Below are positions 21,262 through 36,200 of a stretch of DNA of 64,000 nucleotides, one piece after another. Origin of the DNA: Amphiura filiformis. Lineage: Eukaryota > Echinodermata > Ophiuroidea > Amphilepidida > Amphiuridae. Numbering within the stretch: the stretch's first letter is position 1; each line of letters opens with the position of its first letter. Where the stretch lies: positions 9,682,752 to 9,746,751 of the forward strand of contig NC_092642.1 in assembly GCF_039555335.1 (NCBI RefSeq), written 5' to 3'. A program made the translations under genes and the position numbers. The notes below the pieces were generated by a model. That model worked only from the letters and a program-made list of their open reading frames with translations, had not been told where the DNA came from and did no database searches.

Positions 21262-24046
21262 CCCAAACACAATGCATATTTACATAGAAATTTGAATTTT
21301 TTTCGAGAACAGGTCGGTGAAGGAAACCTACATAAATATGTTTTCTATACTTCACTTGACCCAAATATATGATTTTTTATGGGGATAATCAAGTCGCACA
21401 TGGAATTTTAGTAGTTCGAGGAACCCATGGCATACCGTAGGTAGCTCTGCACAACGGTATGGGACGAAGTGTATACAAAAAGCTAGTGCAGTTTGCACTA
21501 AAAAATACAAGGCTCCTGTAGCTTAAATAGTTGCATATTTGTCATAATATTAATTACACAGCTTCTTGTACTTCTTACCTAAACTTCTATGCTTGAAATT
21601 GTAATAAATACTCCATTCTTTTATCCAGAATAAATACAAATTCATTAGCACATGATCCAAGTCGGCGCACCAAAACTGAGATGGCACTTCAGTGCAAACT
21701 TAGATAGGGCGTCACCAATAATGAAAATGTCATACCGATAAATGATGTGTCTGTTTGCCCGTTTTCTAAGTTTGCGCTATGCGAACTAGAATTTTAGAGG
21801 ATTTTGATAGCAGTTCCATTAAAAAAGCTGCTATCGCCATGAGACTAAGATCTAGAAACACCCCTAAATGCTGTTTTGGGGAATTTTGCTAGCAGAATCT
21901 TTTTGATGAAAGTCAATCTTTGACAAGATGCAACTTTGTTACGGAAAGTGCTATGACAAAAATGTTTTCAGTTTTGGCTTTCTTTACTCAAGGGCTTTAA
22001 TTTGATATGTAAAATGTCATCATGCCTGTACTATTATAGTATTGTACATGAATTCCTATATCCTTCTCCACTCTGCACGGTTGGAAGGAACATTGCAGGG
22101 GTAGAATTTCGTAAGCTGCGGCGAGAATCCGTTTGGATTCTCACAGAAGAATTTTCATGATTTTGCGAGAATCTTAGAAATAGAAGATAATCATAGTAAG
22201 ATTCTCGCAAATTTTGAAAATCCATGGGCATGGGATTTAATATTATAAAATTCAGCCAGGTACATGATAATTAAGTGTTTCTGTTAAATGTAAATATTAG
22301 GGGTGTCAACCATGCAACGTTAACTGACTGCAAATGCACGATTCGTTTAGAAAAATCACTAACCGTTTTTTAAAAACATTTAAAAAAAAGATGTGTTTTT
22401 CTGGTTTTTTACAGAAATACCCCCGGTACTCATGTTCTCAATTTAATTTCGAGCACCTCCAATTCACAAAATTACATGATTCGTGAAAATACACTCGTAA
22501 CTGGTGCCGAATTGGGCAACCCTAATTATTTTAACCAATAAAATTTTGAATGTTATTAATTTTAACCATAAATATCGTATGTTATGGCATAAATTATTAT
22601 TTGTTAGTCATTAATACCTTGTAACATCATTTTAACTTAATTTATCATGACAATGAAGGATCATATAAATTCCAAAAAACTTAATTTTTCACATTTAACT
22701 TGCTGGAGGATTGATTTGCTTAAATACATTCAGTGCTTTGAAAATAGTGACTCTTGTCGTTTTTGCACAAGTTTCCTTTCCCTCGCATCATTTGTGTCCA
22801 AATAACTCCTGAATGTTTTTAAATATTTTTTTCACACCTTAGAAATGATAAAAATATTATTGTTTAGTGTTGTACTATAGGATGAAAAAATTAAGTTTTA
22901 AAACAAAACTATGTTTCCAGGATGTGCAAAGGCATGGTGGATTGGTGGGCTATATCCAAAATGGCAGCCTCCATTGTAAAACGTGTTGAAGTTCACAAAT
23001 AAAAATAATTTTCTTCATAGTTTGCATTTAAGTTCAGAGAATAAAACAGACATATTTCGTTTCTAAATTAATTGCAACATTCTGTTGGGAAAGGTAAGAT
23101 GAAAATTCTACCTGAAAGCAAGAGAAAATTGAGGTTATGAATTCGGAAACTTTGACAGGGAATACCAATGAATACAGTGCATTTTAAGCTTCTTAATTTT
23201 TCTTTTTGATTCGCGAAATTAAATTGCAGCAAAAATGTGGCTTATTGGCGATTCGCAAAATAAAGTTGCCGCGAATTTAAAGTGTTTTACAGTATGCTGA
23301 GAGCTGACTGTTACCGCACAATGATAATCTATGATGATATTTAAAGCCTGCTGGACACATTCAGTTTACATATTAAATCTTACCTTTTCCGAGTCCAGTG
23401 AATTCAGAAAACGCGAAAAAACTGTGACCCTGGTACCAGTACTGGTGGGACAAGGTTTTAAGTAATAACATTAAAAACTTACTAACAATTTAACCTCAGT
23501 AATACTAATGACCTAGATAAAAAATAAAGCAATGTTATATTTGGACAAGAGGACAAGAGGATAAGTGCTTATTTCGAACACTGGTTATATTTACCCTCAA
23601 AGTCAAACATTTTTTTCTCACTTTTGGCAGTTAAATTGTCCATGCGATCTACAACCATGCCTTATGGTCATGCCTAAGAGTGTAAAGCTAATGGCACCCA
23701 TTTTCTGTAGCTTTGAAAATGGATTTCAATCTCAGTTGTATGAAAAAGGAAGACTAAACTTGATAGACTATGTGGTTACAGGTTAAAAGTTCTGAAGTCC
23801 TTAAAAGTCTAGATGCACAGGACTGCAAGCCCTGCAATCATGTCCCACTTAAAAAGGGTAAAACCAAGTAAATAATTTATTTTTGTGTGAAGCTCACAAT
23901 TTGAATGGAAATAAGTGACAAATGGTTCAAATTCAAAAAAGGGGAATGCTTCAACATGCTGTAGAATGTATACAATTAATTGGTCACAGACTATTGGACA
24001 CAATTAGTTACATTACATCTTCAATTACTTTGTTTTGTATTCTCAG
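21262..24046. other. Region upstream of SEC31A coding exon 1, no gene seen
   Basis: No coding exon recognised. 22098-22235 is rich in GCGAGAATC/GATTCTCGC words and resembles the MITE at 29713-29898. The rest is ordinary AT-rich DNA, presumably 5' intron or intergenic. Confidence 0.4.
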
Positions 24047-24053
24047 GGCTGCA

Positions 24054-24256
24054 ATGAAGGTGAAAGACATAGCCCGTACGGCCAATGTGGCCTGGAGCCC
24101 AGCCCAGCAGTACCCAATCTACATGGCAGCAGGGACTGCTGCTCAGCAGCTCGATGCTACGTTCAGCACAAGTGCTGCCCTGGAGATCTATGGCCTGAAT
24201 CTGGCTGATCAGAGTATGGACATGGAGCTAGCAGCAAGTATCAATGTGGATCATAG
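24054..24256 (+). CDS. SEC31A: SEC31A coding exon 1
   Basis: ATG at 24054, 3' splice site TTCTCAG ending 24046; donor GTATGT at 24257, leaving two bases of a codon. Encodes the first 67 residues (…[20 protein letters not shown]…), the first WD40 blade. Confidence 0.93.
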
Positions 24257-27200
24257 GTATGTGAAGTGTATGCACAATTTTGTTCTAAGAGTATTCAACA
24301 TGGATTCGAAGACATATATTGCAAGGGAGAGAGGAAGAGCTGAGTTAAAAATTAATGGGGTAAAATACCGTAATGCCGTATTCTTAACACCCAAATCATT
24401 TGTCCAAGGCGAGCTATACCGAGGTGCGTAGCACTGCAAGTTCAGGTGCCTCGGAACTCAGATTGCTTGTGGATATGGTAGTAGCAGACTTCATGGGTGC
24501 TGGCAGAGGCTCTAACTAGATGCATTTTGACAAATCACAGTGCATGATTTTGTGATTGGGTTGTGATGGTAATACTTTAGTGAGAAAATGTTTGTTTATA
24601 TTTTGTTGCCTCTTAAAAGTAAGTTAATTTTTCTTGATTCTCCCGATATATGTACAATGTACACATGTAAGAGAAACCTGTTGACCACTAATTAGGTCAG
24701 TTCTAGTGACACATGAGATGTAAAAATCATGCTTGTAACCAAATCTGAATAGTTTAGTGAAATTAGAGTTTGCTTTGTGTCGCTTTGAATTTGTAGTGAC
24801 GTTGAAATGCATCTCTCTATATAGAGAGAGCATTCCAATTGTACCACCTGAACTGTTTACATGTGAACGTATCAAGCTTTGATTCCGGGAATGGTGTGTG
24901 TCAAGGTTGCGCAACCTAAAACATGCAGTGATGTCAGTACCAAACTAGAAGCAACACAAGTAAGATAAGATTTATAAACATAATTTCACATTTCAAAGAA
25001 CATTGGTATGTATATAAATGTGCATTCATGAAGCTATACATTATGAAACAATGTAATTTTGGATAATATTGATCATCGATGTATTTTTATTATATTCAGG
25101 TTTCATAATGTAGTGTGGGGTAAACATGGCATGAGTAATAGTTCCTTACCCAATGGTATGATAGTGGGAGGTACGGACAATGGTGGTGTCTATATGTACA
25201 ATGCAGCCAAACTATTGGATGGATCAGATGCACTCATTGGACAGCTAGAAAAGGTAGGTTCTATAACTAGCAACATTGGGCTATTCCAGTTGAAAACCTT
25301 ACACCCCTATGGAAGACATGATCTTAATCTCCCACACATGGGGTGTAGATTTCAAACATCTCATTTGAAATTCACACTCCCTGTGTTGAAGATTTAGGTA
25401 ATGTCTTCCATGGGTTGTGTGGATTTCGATTGGAATAGCCTATTACTGAAGCAGGGCTCAAAATACTTTTTTGATTTTGAGGATTATAATATTCATGGTC
25501 AAGATTCAACTTCAATAAAAAGTAGGCAGTTGCACCGAGTTATCTTAATTTTTAATTTTCAATGGCTGTCATTGCATAAGCAAAGAACAAATGAGTCCAT
25601 TGGATTGTACGTCCCTTCTTTATAAAAATATGATGATACGCCTCTCTGTACCTGGGCTTTATCTGAAAACCAGTGATATTAGTCCAGAGATGCCTGGGAG
25701 AACATAACAAACAATGCAATACAAGACGAGGGCTGACCGGGTATGAGAATGTTCACAATTTCAGCTGATTTTCATCTGTTCATCTTCAGGAAGGACATTG
25801 GAGACTTTTAATATTTGCTTCTCATAATTTTCAGCATTTTGGGTAAAGAATAACCAAATTTAAATTTGATTGAAATTGTACTTTATTTGCTATTGCGTTG
25901 TTCTTCTTACAGCATACAGGTACAGTGAAGGCACTAGACTTCAACCCATTCCAAGGCAACCTGTTAGCCACTGGTGCAGGTGATTCAGAGATCTTTATCT
26001 GGGATTTGAATAATCCAACCACACCAATGACACCAGGAGCAAAGTCACAGGTATGTACCTACTATGAGTCAAAATAAGCCCACTTCTCTTGGCATGGTTC
26101 AAACTCTACATTCAGTAGTGACAGCTTACAGATTGACTTGTGTTGTAGAGTTTTGATGCATAGCTTTTTGTATACACTAGAGTACCTGCAGCTGTGAGGG
26201 CACTGTAGCTGTATGTGAGAGCACCACCAGCATCAGATAGTGATGCTGTTTGACCCCCAATGACCCCATGACCTCTGACCCTAGATGACCTTGGCTTGAT
26301 CCATTTTGACCTTTGATGACCTCAGTTTTATTTGATACATCCGTTTGAAATTTAAAATCATTTTCAGCTATGAATGCTGGGAAGACATTGCAGTCCTCGC
26401 AGGGAGTGGTGAAATCTTCCTGTTCCTGTCATATTGAGAATTCGTTATACCATGTTTAAGCCCTTGTATCAAGGATTCCACCCACCAAGTTTCGGCCCGA
26501 TCGGACAAAGTTGGAAATTTGACCCCCTCCGTAATGACCTTTGACCTCGGTTGACCTCAATTTTATTTCGGGCATGTATTCCCCTCGTATCAAGGATTCC
26601 ACCCACCAAGTTTCGGCCCGATCGGACAAAGTTGGAAATTTGACCCCCTCCGTAATGACCTTTGACCTCGGTTGACCTCAATTGTATCCCGGGCATGTAT
26701 TCCCCTCGTATCAAGGATTCCACCCACCAAGTTTGAGCCCGATCGGACAATGTTTGAAATTTGACCTCTCCGTAATGACCTTTGACCTCTCTTGACCTCG
26801 ATTTTATTTCACACATATATTCCCCTCGTATCAAGGATTCCACCCACCAAATTTGAGCCCGATCGGACAAAGTTTGAAATTTGACCCCTCCGTAATGACC
26901 TTTGACCTCTGTTGACCTCGATTTTATTTTGGGCATATATTAAGCCTCAGTATCAAGGATTCCACCCACCAAGTTTGGGCCCGATCGGACAAAGTTTGAA
27001 ATTTTGACCTTTGACCTTGACCTCCGATGACCTTTAAAACTACCCCATAAACATGGAATGCCCGATACCTATTTATATCCGAAATATCGGAACGATGCGT
27101 CGAAGCGCGGCGAAACGCATAGCCGGATAGACAGACAGACAGAGCTCATTATTTTATTAGTATAGATACCTCCCATAATTGTTGTAACAACCTTTCTTCT

Positions 27201-30200
27201 TGACTGTAATTCATTTTTTTTTATAGTACAGTAGTTGATTTAAAACAACAGTCACAAGACTTACTATTTGCAGAGCTGTGGTAGCTTGCTCATTTTTAGC
27301 TCATTTTTTTTAATTATGAAATATTTCTGTACTTGTGCTTCATCTGACAATATCCATGTAAATCCAGATACAAGAATTTCAACTGATACAATTTTTATGC
27401 TCATTATCTCTGTTGAAACTAGTGTCTGTCATGAATATATGAAACTAGAGGAACTGTAAATTGAATCAGTAATTATGATGTGATTCGTATCTCTCATCTA
27501 GCCACCTGATGAAATCAGTTGCCTTGCGTGGAATCGTCAAGTTCAACACATCCTGGCCTCAACATGCCCAGGGGGCGCTGTGTTGTTTGGGACCTGAAGA
27601 AGAATGAACCAATCATCAAAGTAACTGATCACAGCTCAAGGGTATGTTTATTTTTGATAGGCAAGAATTACAGGATCTGTAAAGATCTTAGGAATACTGT
27701 TACGCAATGCAAACTTACCTGGACACTTATCCCCCACTTATTCAAAAACACAAAAAGCTGAGATTTTTAAACCATCAGAAACCTAGGGCTACATAATGTT
27801 TATATACATGCAATTAAAAAATAAAGCTTTTTTTTCTTGGGATATTTATTTTATTGAATCATACCTTTAAAGATAGGATGCTAAAATCACAAAATGCCCC
27901 ATTAATGAATATGTATTTAATCATTGATATGTGCAGCTGTGAATCTGTACATGGCATATGATTTCAAGTGTAACTTTTATGAGACTAGTACCTTATGTTA
28001 CATTATGTTACATATATATAGCAATTTATAGAATTTCTGTTGATCAAGAAGTACTTGCGATGCATGCAAGCAATGCCTGTCCTTTAGTTTCTCATGTGAC
28101 AGAGATAAAGCAGTATGCAAGTAAAATAAATGAACTGTACATACACATCCTAAACTTTTCAAAATGTTATTTTGATACTGATGCGTAAATGGTTTTACTG
28201 TACTGTATTATAGATCCGTTGCAAGGCTGTGGCTTGGCATCCAGAGGTTGCTACTCAGATGGTGTTGGCATCAGAGGATGACTATGCACCTGTTATACAA
28301 ATATGGGATCTTAGATTTGCTACATCACCTCTCAAAGTCTTACAGAAACATGAAAGGTAAAAAAACTTGACTCATTTACTATACTTTGCTGGCAGGGAAG
28401 AATGGCACTTGTTAACATTTTGAGAGTGTACACAGTGGAAACACAGAAGATGGGTTCTGATTGGCCAATTCAATTGTATCACAATCATAACAGACCTGTA
28501 AACTGATTAGCTGATTACGTGTGGAAGTGTTGGTCAGTTCAGAGCGGCGCTTATGAAGGGAACACAACAAAGCCCTGCATATGTCGCTTATTAATATTAA
28601 GGGGATGCTTGTGTCGATCAGAGCAATTGAGTGGTGTTCTTTTCTAAAAGCCAGTGTAAAGATAGTGGTTTTGTTCATGAATAAGCAAAATGATTTGGAT
28701 GACAGGGCAACATGGTAATTTCAATATTTAAAAGATTTGGCAGCTTGTTTTATCTCAAGAATCATAGCTGGCACTTTGATGAAAAGTGTTTCAGGATATT
28801 TGTGATAACTTCCGAATGCCCTTCATACAACTGAAATGTTGGGGCATTCGTCAAGGGAAACATTTTACACAGAGCAATGTGCTTGCTGTCAGTATTTGTA
28901 AACTGGGAAGGGCTTATAATGTTGGCAATTATTCACTGATTATGTAAGCAGCCAATCAGTGGCACTGTGTAATACGCACTGGTGCTTAAAATATCTAACT
29001 TTTGCCACTAACTCTAATATTTACTGATGTTCATTACAGAGGTGTGCTATCCATTGCCTGGTGCCAACAGGACCCAGATCTTCTCCTTAGCTGTGCCAAG
29101 GACAACCGCATCTTTGTATGGAATCCCAACAGTAATATCCCCGGTGGTGAGGTTGTCTATGAGCTCCCCACCTCATCTCAGTGGAGCTTTGATGTACAGT
29201 TTTGTCCACGTAACCCTGCGGTGATCTCCAGCTCATCGTTTGATGGTCATGTTAGTATTTATTCACTGATGGGTGGTGGCCAGCAGGTCCAGGATACGAG
29301 ACAGTCGGATCAGGTGAGTCAAGAAAAAATATTTAATATGGTAGAGAAATAAGTGATGATCTTTCTTTGTTGGTAAAAAATTACCATCTTAAGATTCCTT
29401 AACCTTCCAAATGAGGCAGAAATTTACCATGCAAATGTTTGTATTTTGACATGATGACTTGGGCATTGCAATATGCACTTACGGACATCGTGCTATTAGC
29501 CTTTTCGAAGCATGGCATACACAATAGGAGGGCAGTATTCAATATGGGTAAAACCCGCCAAATTCAAAAGCCTTTACCCATTTTGTGCAGCGCCATCCTA
29601 TTTTGTCCGCCATACCTCTAAAAGGCTAATGGTTGTAGTGACATACGTCATCTTGCCTAATATATACAACAGGGTCAAATTTGGATCTTGTCCAGTAGCA
29701 TTTAAAGCGTCTGGGTCAGAATTTCGTTTCACATTGCGAGAATCAATCTTGATTCTTGCAGAATAAATTTGCGGGAATCATTTGATTCTTGCTAATCAAA
29801 TTCTGTGTAAACTACAAAAGTTTGCGAGAATCAACTTTGATTCACGCAAATCTGTTTACGAGAATCGAATCGCGGATTCTCGCCGAAATTCTGACCCTGC
29901 GTCACAAATGTATCGGTAACCTGTAACAGAGCTCTTACTTGTCCAGTGTTCAATTCAAGTCTTCAAGGCATTAAAAATGAGGAAAAAAACCCTGATTAGC
30001 TCAAATATCCATTTTTTTCTGTCTTTTCAGATTGCATCATCATTTGGTACGGATGGTTTTGGTCAGCAGCCAGTACAGCAGCAGCAGAGTCAAGTTAAAA
30101 CAGAACCATTGTTACTTAAGAAACCACCTAAGTGGTTACGCAGACCAGTAGGGGCTACATTTGGGGTAAGAATGTGTTTTGTCTGGGTGTATGTGTGGGA

Positions 30201-33200
30201 GATGTGCATGTGTGTAAGTGTTTATTTATGTTTCTGTAGAAAAACTTGACAAAATCATGTTAAAAGAGATTTGGGTCTTCAGTTTTTTTTTTTTTTTTAT
30301 ATTGTGCAAGTAATTTTGAATAAGGAGCAGTTTTTTTTTTTTTTTTTTGTATATTGTGCAAGTAATTTTGAATAAGGAGCAGCTTTAGATGTTTAAATCA
30401 TGTTGAAAGAGATTTGGGTCTTCAGGTTTTTGTATAGTGTGCAATTAATTTTGAATAAGGAGACACTTTAGATGTTCAATAATTTTGTTGCAGTACTTCT
30501 CACTTTGAAACATTTAGAAGTGATGATAGACATCTGTACTCGCGCTTCACTCGGAATGATCAGTGATGTAGGTGCAGAATTTATTATCTGATCAATACAA
30601 ACTATCTTGAATTAATTTGATTTGAATTAATTTGATATAATTGATTGTAACACTTATTTAATTGTGTTCTTCTTAGTTTGGAGGCAAGCTAATCTCTTAC
30701 ACAGCTACCAGCAAGCAGCAAGTACACATCAGCCAAGTGGTAACAGAGACTGAGTTAGTGAACAGATCAAATGCATTAGAAGAAGCTTTGTCCAATGGGA
30801 ACTTTGTTGAATTCTGCAACCAGAAGATTGGCAAAGCAAAAGATGATACAGAGAAAGAAATCTGGAACTTCCTAAAGGTATGTTATTAAAATTAAATAGA
30901 TTTGATTGTGCAGAAGTGGATACTAAGAACTGAACAAAACTTCCTATTTTACAAAAAAAACTTCGAAAAGATAGTAGAGCTGCTGCTCTTATCAATTATA
31001 TCATTTGGCTGGTTCGGACATGTATTGCATTTGCATTGTCTTGACAGTGAATTGTGAAGTGAAGATGTAGAGTAGCCACTAACCCTGTCTTGATTCAAAT
31101 CTGATTGAATGTTTGACTTCTAATGTGGCTGACATTGATATTCTGGACCTTGGAAGCAGCATGCATATCACTGTTGCATTGACCTGTGTCTGCAATCTAG
31201 AAACAAAAACATAATTATACTCGACAAACAGTTGACTGTTATTTCACTCCATCAATATTCCTTGCAATGTTTTTTTAATCATTTGAAAAGCTCTTTATGA
31301 ATCACAGAATGGATTTGGCAAAGAGACTATTTCCTAAAGTTTGTTTAGTATAAAGTAGAACATAACCCCATCCAATCCATTGACCTTTGTTATATGATAC
31401 ATCATGTCCAAAGTCATGTTTCATCTTTCTCTAAATGATCTCTAAATGACCCTACAGACTTTTTATTTGACGTATAATATTTGATGTAACATATCTATGT
31501 TATGTAATCTATTCCCATTCTATATCCAGCAATGTTTAAGTTCTAACGAATGTTTGATGTCATAAAATCGATAATATATTTCTACCAGGTATTATACGTA
31601 ACTTCTTATCGAATTTACATCATCAAACATTTGTTAGATCTTAAACCTTACTGGAAATAGAATGGGACTAGATTAAATAACAAAGATATGTTACGTCGAA
31701 TACTCACGAGTCTGTATCGGCCCTAACAAGTAAATTATGTTCTACCATAAGCAGTTGGCAACATGACCTTTTCTCCATTTGTGTAGGATTCATGCATTTT
31801 GGGTTAGGTCATGTTCCACCTTATTCGAGCAGCATTTAGTGTAAGAAAATTGCAACCCAATGTGGAATTGTACCGGTATTTACCTTTTATTTTGTTTAGT
31901 GCTAACAATCAGTTTCTATATAGGTATTAAATGTCAGTTCATACACCAATTTGATTATTTACTCTTTGTATTTTCATTTTTGTTCTCATAAAACAGGTTA
32001 ATTTTGAAAAGGAACCTAGAAATCATTTCATTAGTCTTCTGGGACACGATCCTCATGAACTGTAGCGCAAGGTTGCCTTGGCAACCGGCGCCCTCTGGGT
32101 CTGACCAATGGGATGCCAGGTGTTGATGCAGAAGAACTTGCTGAGAGGATGGAAAATCTGTCAACAGGAAGTAGGGGGTCAGAGGCCAATTTGGGCAGTG
32201 GGAATGGCTCACCAGCAACATCAAAAGTAAGTATATTTGAAGAAATGGGTACATGTGGTTTGTCAGAATTTAGTCCTCACAAATAGTAAAAAGTATGGAA
32301 CAAAACCTATGAAAAAAAAAACATTAACTCTAAATTTGCACCCAATATGGTAGTGATGTCAGGGTTTCACCAATGATACATTTGGTCACTGGGCAAGTTT
32401 ACCAAAGATAGGTTGGACCAATGTATAGAATGATTGCATGCTTGATTTGCTGCTTGTTGATCAAGTGCTTGATTTTTTGTTTGCCTCTTGGCATTGAGTA
32501 TTGGCTTGATTGGTTAGATTGATTTATTGGTTAATTGATTTATAATTGGTTGATTAATTTGATACAGAGATTGATAGTCAATCTTTTGTGTGATTTGCTT
32601 GATTGATTACATTACTATTTGATTCCTTTTGATTGATTGCAGACACCCAACAATTCAGTAGGAGACTCTGATGCAGGTGCAGCACAATTTGATGCCATTT
32701 CAGCAGGTGGTATGGTAGAGGTAGAGAACCAAGAACAGCAATCTGACTCAAGAGCTGCATCACCATTCACTATATCAAAAGAAGAAGGTAATTTAATATG
32801 CAATAGTAAAGAATTCTCATTACTGGAGACCCGGGTTGCAGCTAGGACATTTTTAGTGCTGGGTGGCATTTGATGAAAATCGTGCATATTCGGCCATTTG
32901 TTGTCAAAGTGGATCAAATTCTTGACTTATTGAACAAAATTGTGGAATTTTTGACTTAGTGGTGGGCTCCAATGACAAAATTGGAGTTGAGTGTTGGGCT
33001 CCAAAACTGAGTGGGCTCTGCCGCCCACCACCGCCCACTTTTGCTTCAACCCTGCTGGAGACATTTTCATTTGAGTGGCTACAGTTTTGTCTGTATTGCC
33101 AGATTTGTGATTTCATGCATCCAAGGGCATACACAACCAAGAGAAACCATGTGAAATAACAGTGTTGCACCAACTATGGTTGTCATCACTTTTGGCTGTA

Positions 33201-36200
33201 AGCTATGAATCAAAATTATGTCAACAGCCTGGTGAATAAAATGCTTGATTCTTCCTAATGCAACGGTAGCAAATTAGAAATGTTTTCCAGACTGTGTTTA
33301 ATTGATCAATGTTTTCTGTTTTTAAGTGGATTTGAAATATCAAAAGAAAATAGTTGGAAGTGATGATAGACCTCTGTACTCGCGCTTCATCTGAATTATC
33401 AGTGATGTTAGTGCAGAATTTATTACCTGATCCACAAATTACATACAGATTATAAATACTAAAGAAGGTAACTTCAGGTTGTTTCATATTTTTCACAATT
33501 TTGATGTGTTTTTTTTTACCAACAGACACTGATGGTTTAGTATCACAAGCAATACTGACAGGCAATTTTGAAGCTGCTGTAGAGATGTGTCTCCATGACG
33601 ACCGTATGGCTGATGCCATCCTATTGGCCATAGCAGGTGGTCCAGAACTGTTAGCGAGTACACAGAGAAAATACTTCAAGAAGACAAAAAGTCATATATC
33701 TAGGGTAGGTATATTGCATATGTGGTCAAATGTGATCCACATGGGCCAATATGGGAAATTGTCACGAACTTGAAAAAGCAGTTTTAGTGTACCATATAGC
33801 CAGTAACAAGTTTGTGAATGATTTGCAGACAGAGTGTTGTAAAATCTTATAACTTGTCATCCAATGTGTTAGTGCTGTTAGCATTTCAGCAATAGTTGAC
33901 TTAGTTACTGGACAAGTTAATGATATATGGTAACTCAATGGTTGTAGTAATGATATATGGTAAAAGAAGTAAATGTAGAACTGCTGTTGTTATTATTTGG
34001 TTGGTAAGGAAATATATTGCATTGTTTTGATAATGTGTAGATGTTGAAATAGCCACTAAACCCTGCCTTGATTCAAATCTGATTGAATGGTTGACTTCTA
34101 ATGTGGCTGAAAGTAAAATTTCTGGACCTTGGAAGCAGCATGCATACCTCTGTTGCATAATACTGTGTCTGCAATCCAGAAACAAAAAATAAATAATTGC
34201 ATTAAAATAAAAATGAACCAGAGTACAACAGGTATTTGATAAGATAGTAGAATGATCAAGCAAGTTGAAGGCTTGATTAGATTGTCATAGGACAAGTATT
34301 AAACTGTGTCAGGATTGACTGTCAGGATTAGCTCCTCCTGTGACGTATTGTTCTAATGTGTATGGTTATCTATCTTTCTTTTTTACAGTTAATATCATCA
34401 ATAGTAACAAAAGATTTAAAGGATATAGTTAGTTATTGCGAGTTGGAGAACTGGAAGGAAGCCTTGACTGCACTCTTAACCTATGCTTCACCTAAAGAAT
34501 TCTCTGCATTATGTGGTAAGCTTTTATCCAAAGAGGAAAGTGGAAATTAATTGAAGTTTTAGCTGGTGTAGTGATCTCTAATAGACTTAACTCTGGTATA
34601 ATTTTGTATTAGCCACTAAACCATTAAAACATTACAAAAGTCACTAAACCATGTCTTGATTCAAATCTGATTGAATATTTGACTTCTAATGTGGCTGGTA
34701 ATATCCTGGCCCATGGAGGCAGGCAACATGCATAGCTCTGTTGCATAATAGAATCTGCAATCTAGAAATAGAAAATTTGTAAATTGGATATCTAGACATT
34801 AAGATGTGGGGACTGCCATTTGTCACATAGAAATCTTGAGTGGTATAAAAAAGGAAATATGTGAAGGCCTAATTACTTGATATTAAAGTTCAGCATAGGG
34901 ATTATTTTCCAGGTTCTTCTGTAAGTATTTTCACTTTCTCATCACTTTATCTCCATTTACTTTCTTTCCAATTGATTGATTTGTTGTTTGATTGATTGAT
35001 TGATTTTTGGATTGATCTATTGGTTTACTTTATTGATTTATCTACAGATACACTAGGAGAACGGTTAGAAGGAGAGGGAAAGTACTGCACTCAAGCCTTT
35101 TTATGTTATATTTGTGCTGGCAATGTAGATAGACTTGTTAGCTGTTGGGCCAAAATCACACAAAATGCTAATGCACCTTTAAATCTTCAGGTAAGACAGT
35201 GATTATAATAAAAAACATTTATTGAAAGTAACCACACTATGCTCTGATCAGATCATAATAGGCGGGACTCATACACTAAAGTCGTGGATTGAAATAGAAG
35301 GGCGTTCACACAGGTGGGTGCAGCCCCTACATGATCTGCGCTTTACGTATTTCATGACTGACTCACGCTTATGTGAATTTACGCAGGCGTAAGCGAGTTA
35401 GGACTTCATTGACTCACGCAATAACAAAAACTGAATAATTTTTACCTATTACAAGCTGATTATACTACAGTTATCTTAATTAAAGGCTCAGACATATTTA
35501 TTCCCCTCAAAAAATAATTACTTTTAATTAAATATTAACAAGAGCCACTAAACCCTGTCTTGATTCAAATCTGATTGAATGGTTGACTTCTAATGTGGCT
35601 AACATTAAAATTCTGGACCTTGGAAGTAGCATGCATAGCTCTGTTGCATTGAACTGCATCTGCAATCCAGAAACAAGTTGATAAATTAGAGATAATTCCA
35701 TTTGCAAATTTATCTCAGCCTTTTTTTCACTCACCTTGGACACTTGGTAATTTGTTTGGTTACATCACCATATCGCACAGATTTTGAAAAAGTAAATGAA
35801 TTTCAGCAATATTCCATCTGTTGTTATTATACGTTCCACAACTGTTTGGAGTAATCTTTATTATTGTGTAGATAAAAATGGGCTCACTGACTCCACATTA
35901 TGCAGTTACCTACTTCGGACAATGGTCGAGATCCAATGATCTTTCACCTTTTCCCAACACTCCAATGTATTATGGAAATCAATTATAATCTGAATTTCTC
36001 CTCTTTTTTGTTGACAGGATTTAGTTGAGAAAGTGATGATTTTACGGAAGGCAGTGGAGATCAAAAGTGGTTCCAGCAATGCGGTGTCTTCATCCATTCT
36101 TGCAGACAAACTTAGTGAATATGCTCATCTATTAGCAGCACAAGGAAAACTATCAACAGCTAATACATATCTAGGAGAGTCAGCTCAGGTAGGGCTGTGT

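Noticed and set aside
24811-24828. CTCTCTATATAGAGAG palindrome
   Set aside because: Short and simple-sequence-like, expected by chance in such DNA.
26469-26936. 155-codon minus-strand ORF with repeated peptide units
   Set aside because: It is the frame of a 120-bp satellite (a multiple of three), inside a SEC31A intron on the other strand; no start context or splice support.
26462-27010. Possible CRISPR-like array
   Set aside because: Eukaryotic; the whole 120-bp unit repeats, with no short repeat and unique spacer pattern.
32062-32137. Micro-intron that would remove the TAG and frameshift in SEC31A exon 9
   Set aside because: No donor/acceptor pair here restores the reading frame downstream.
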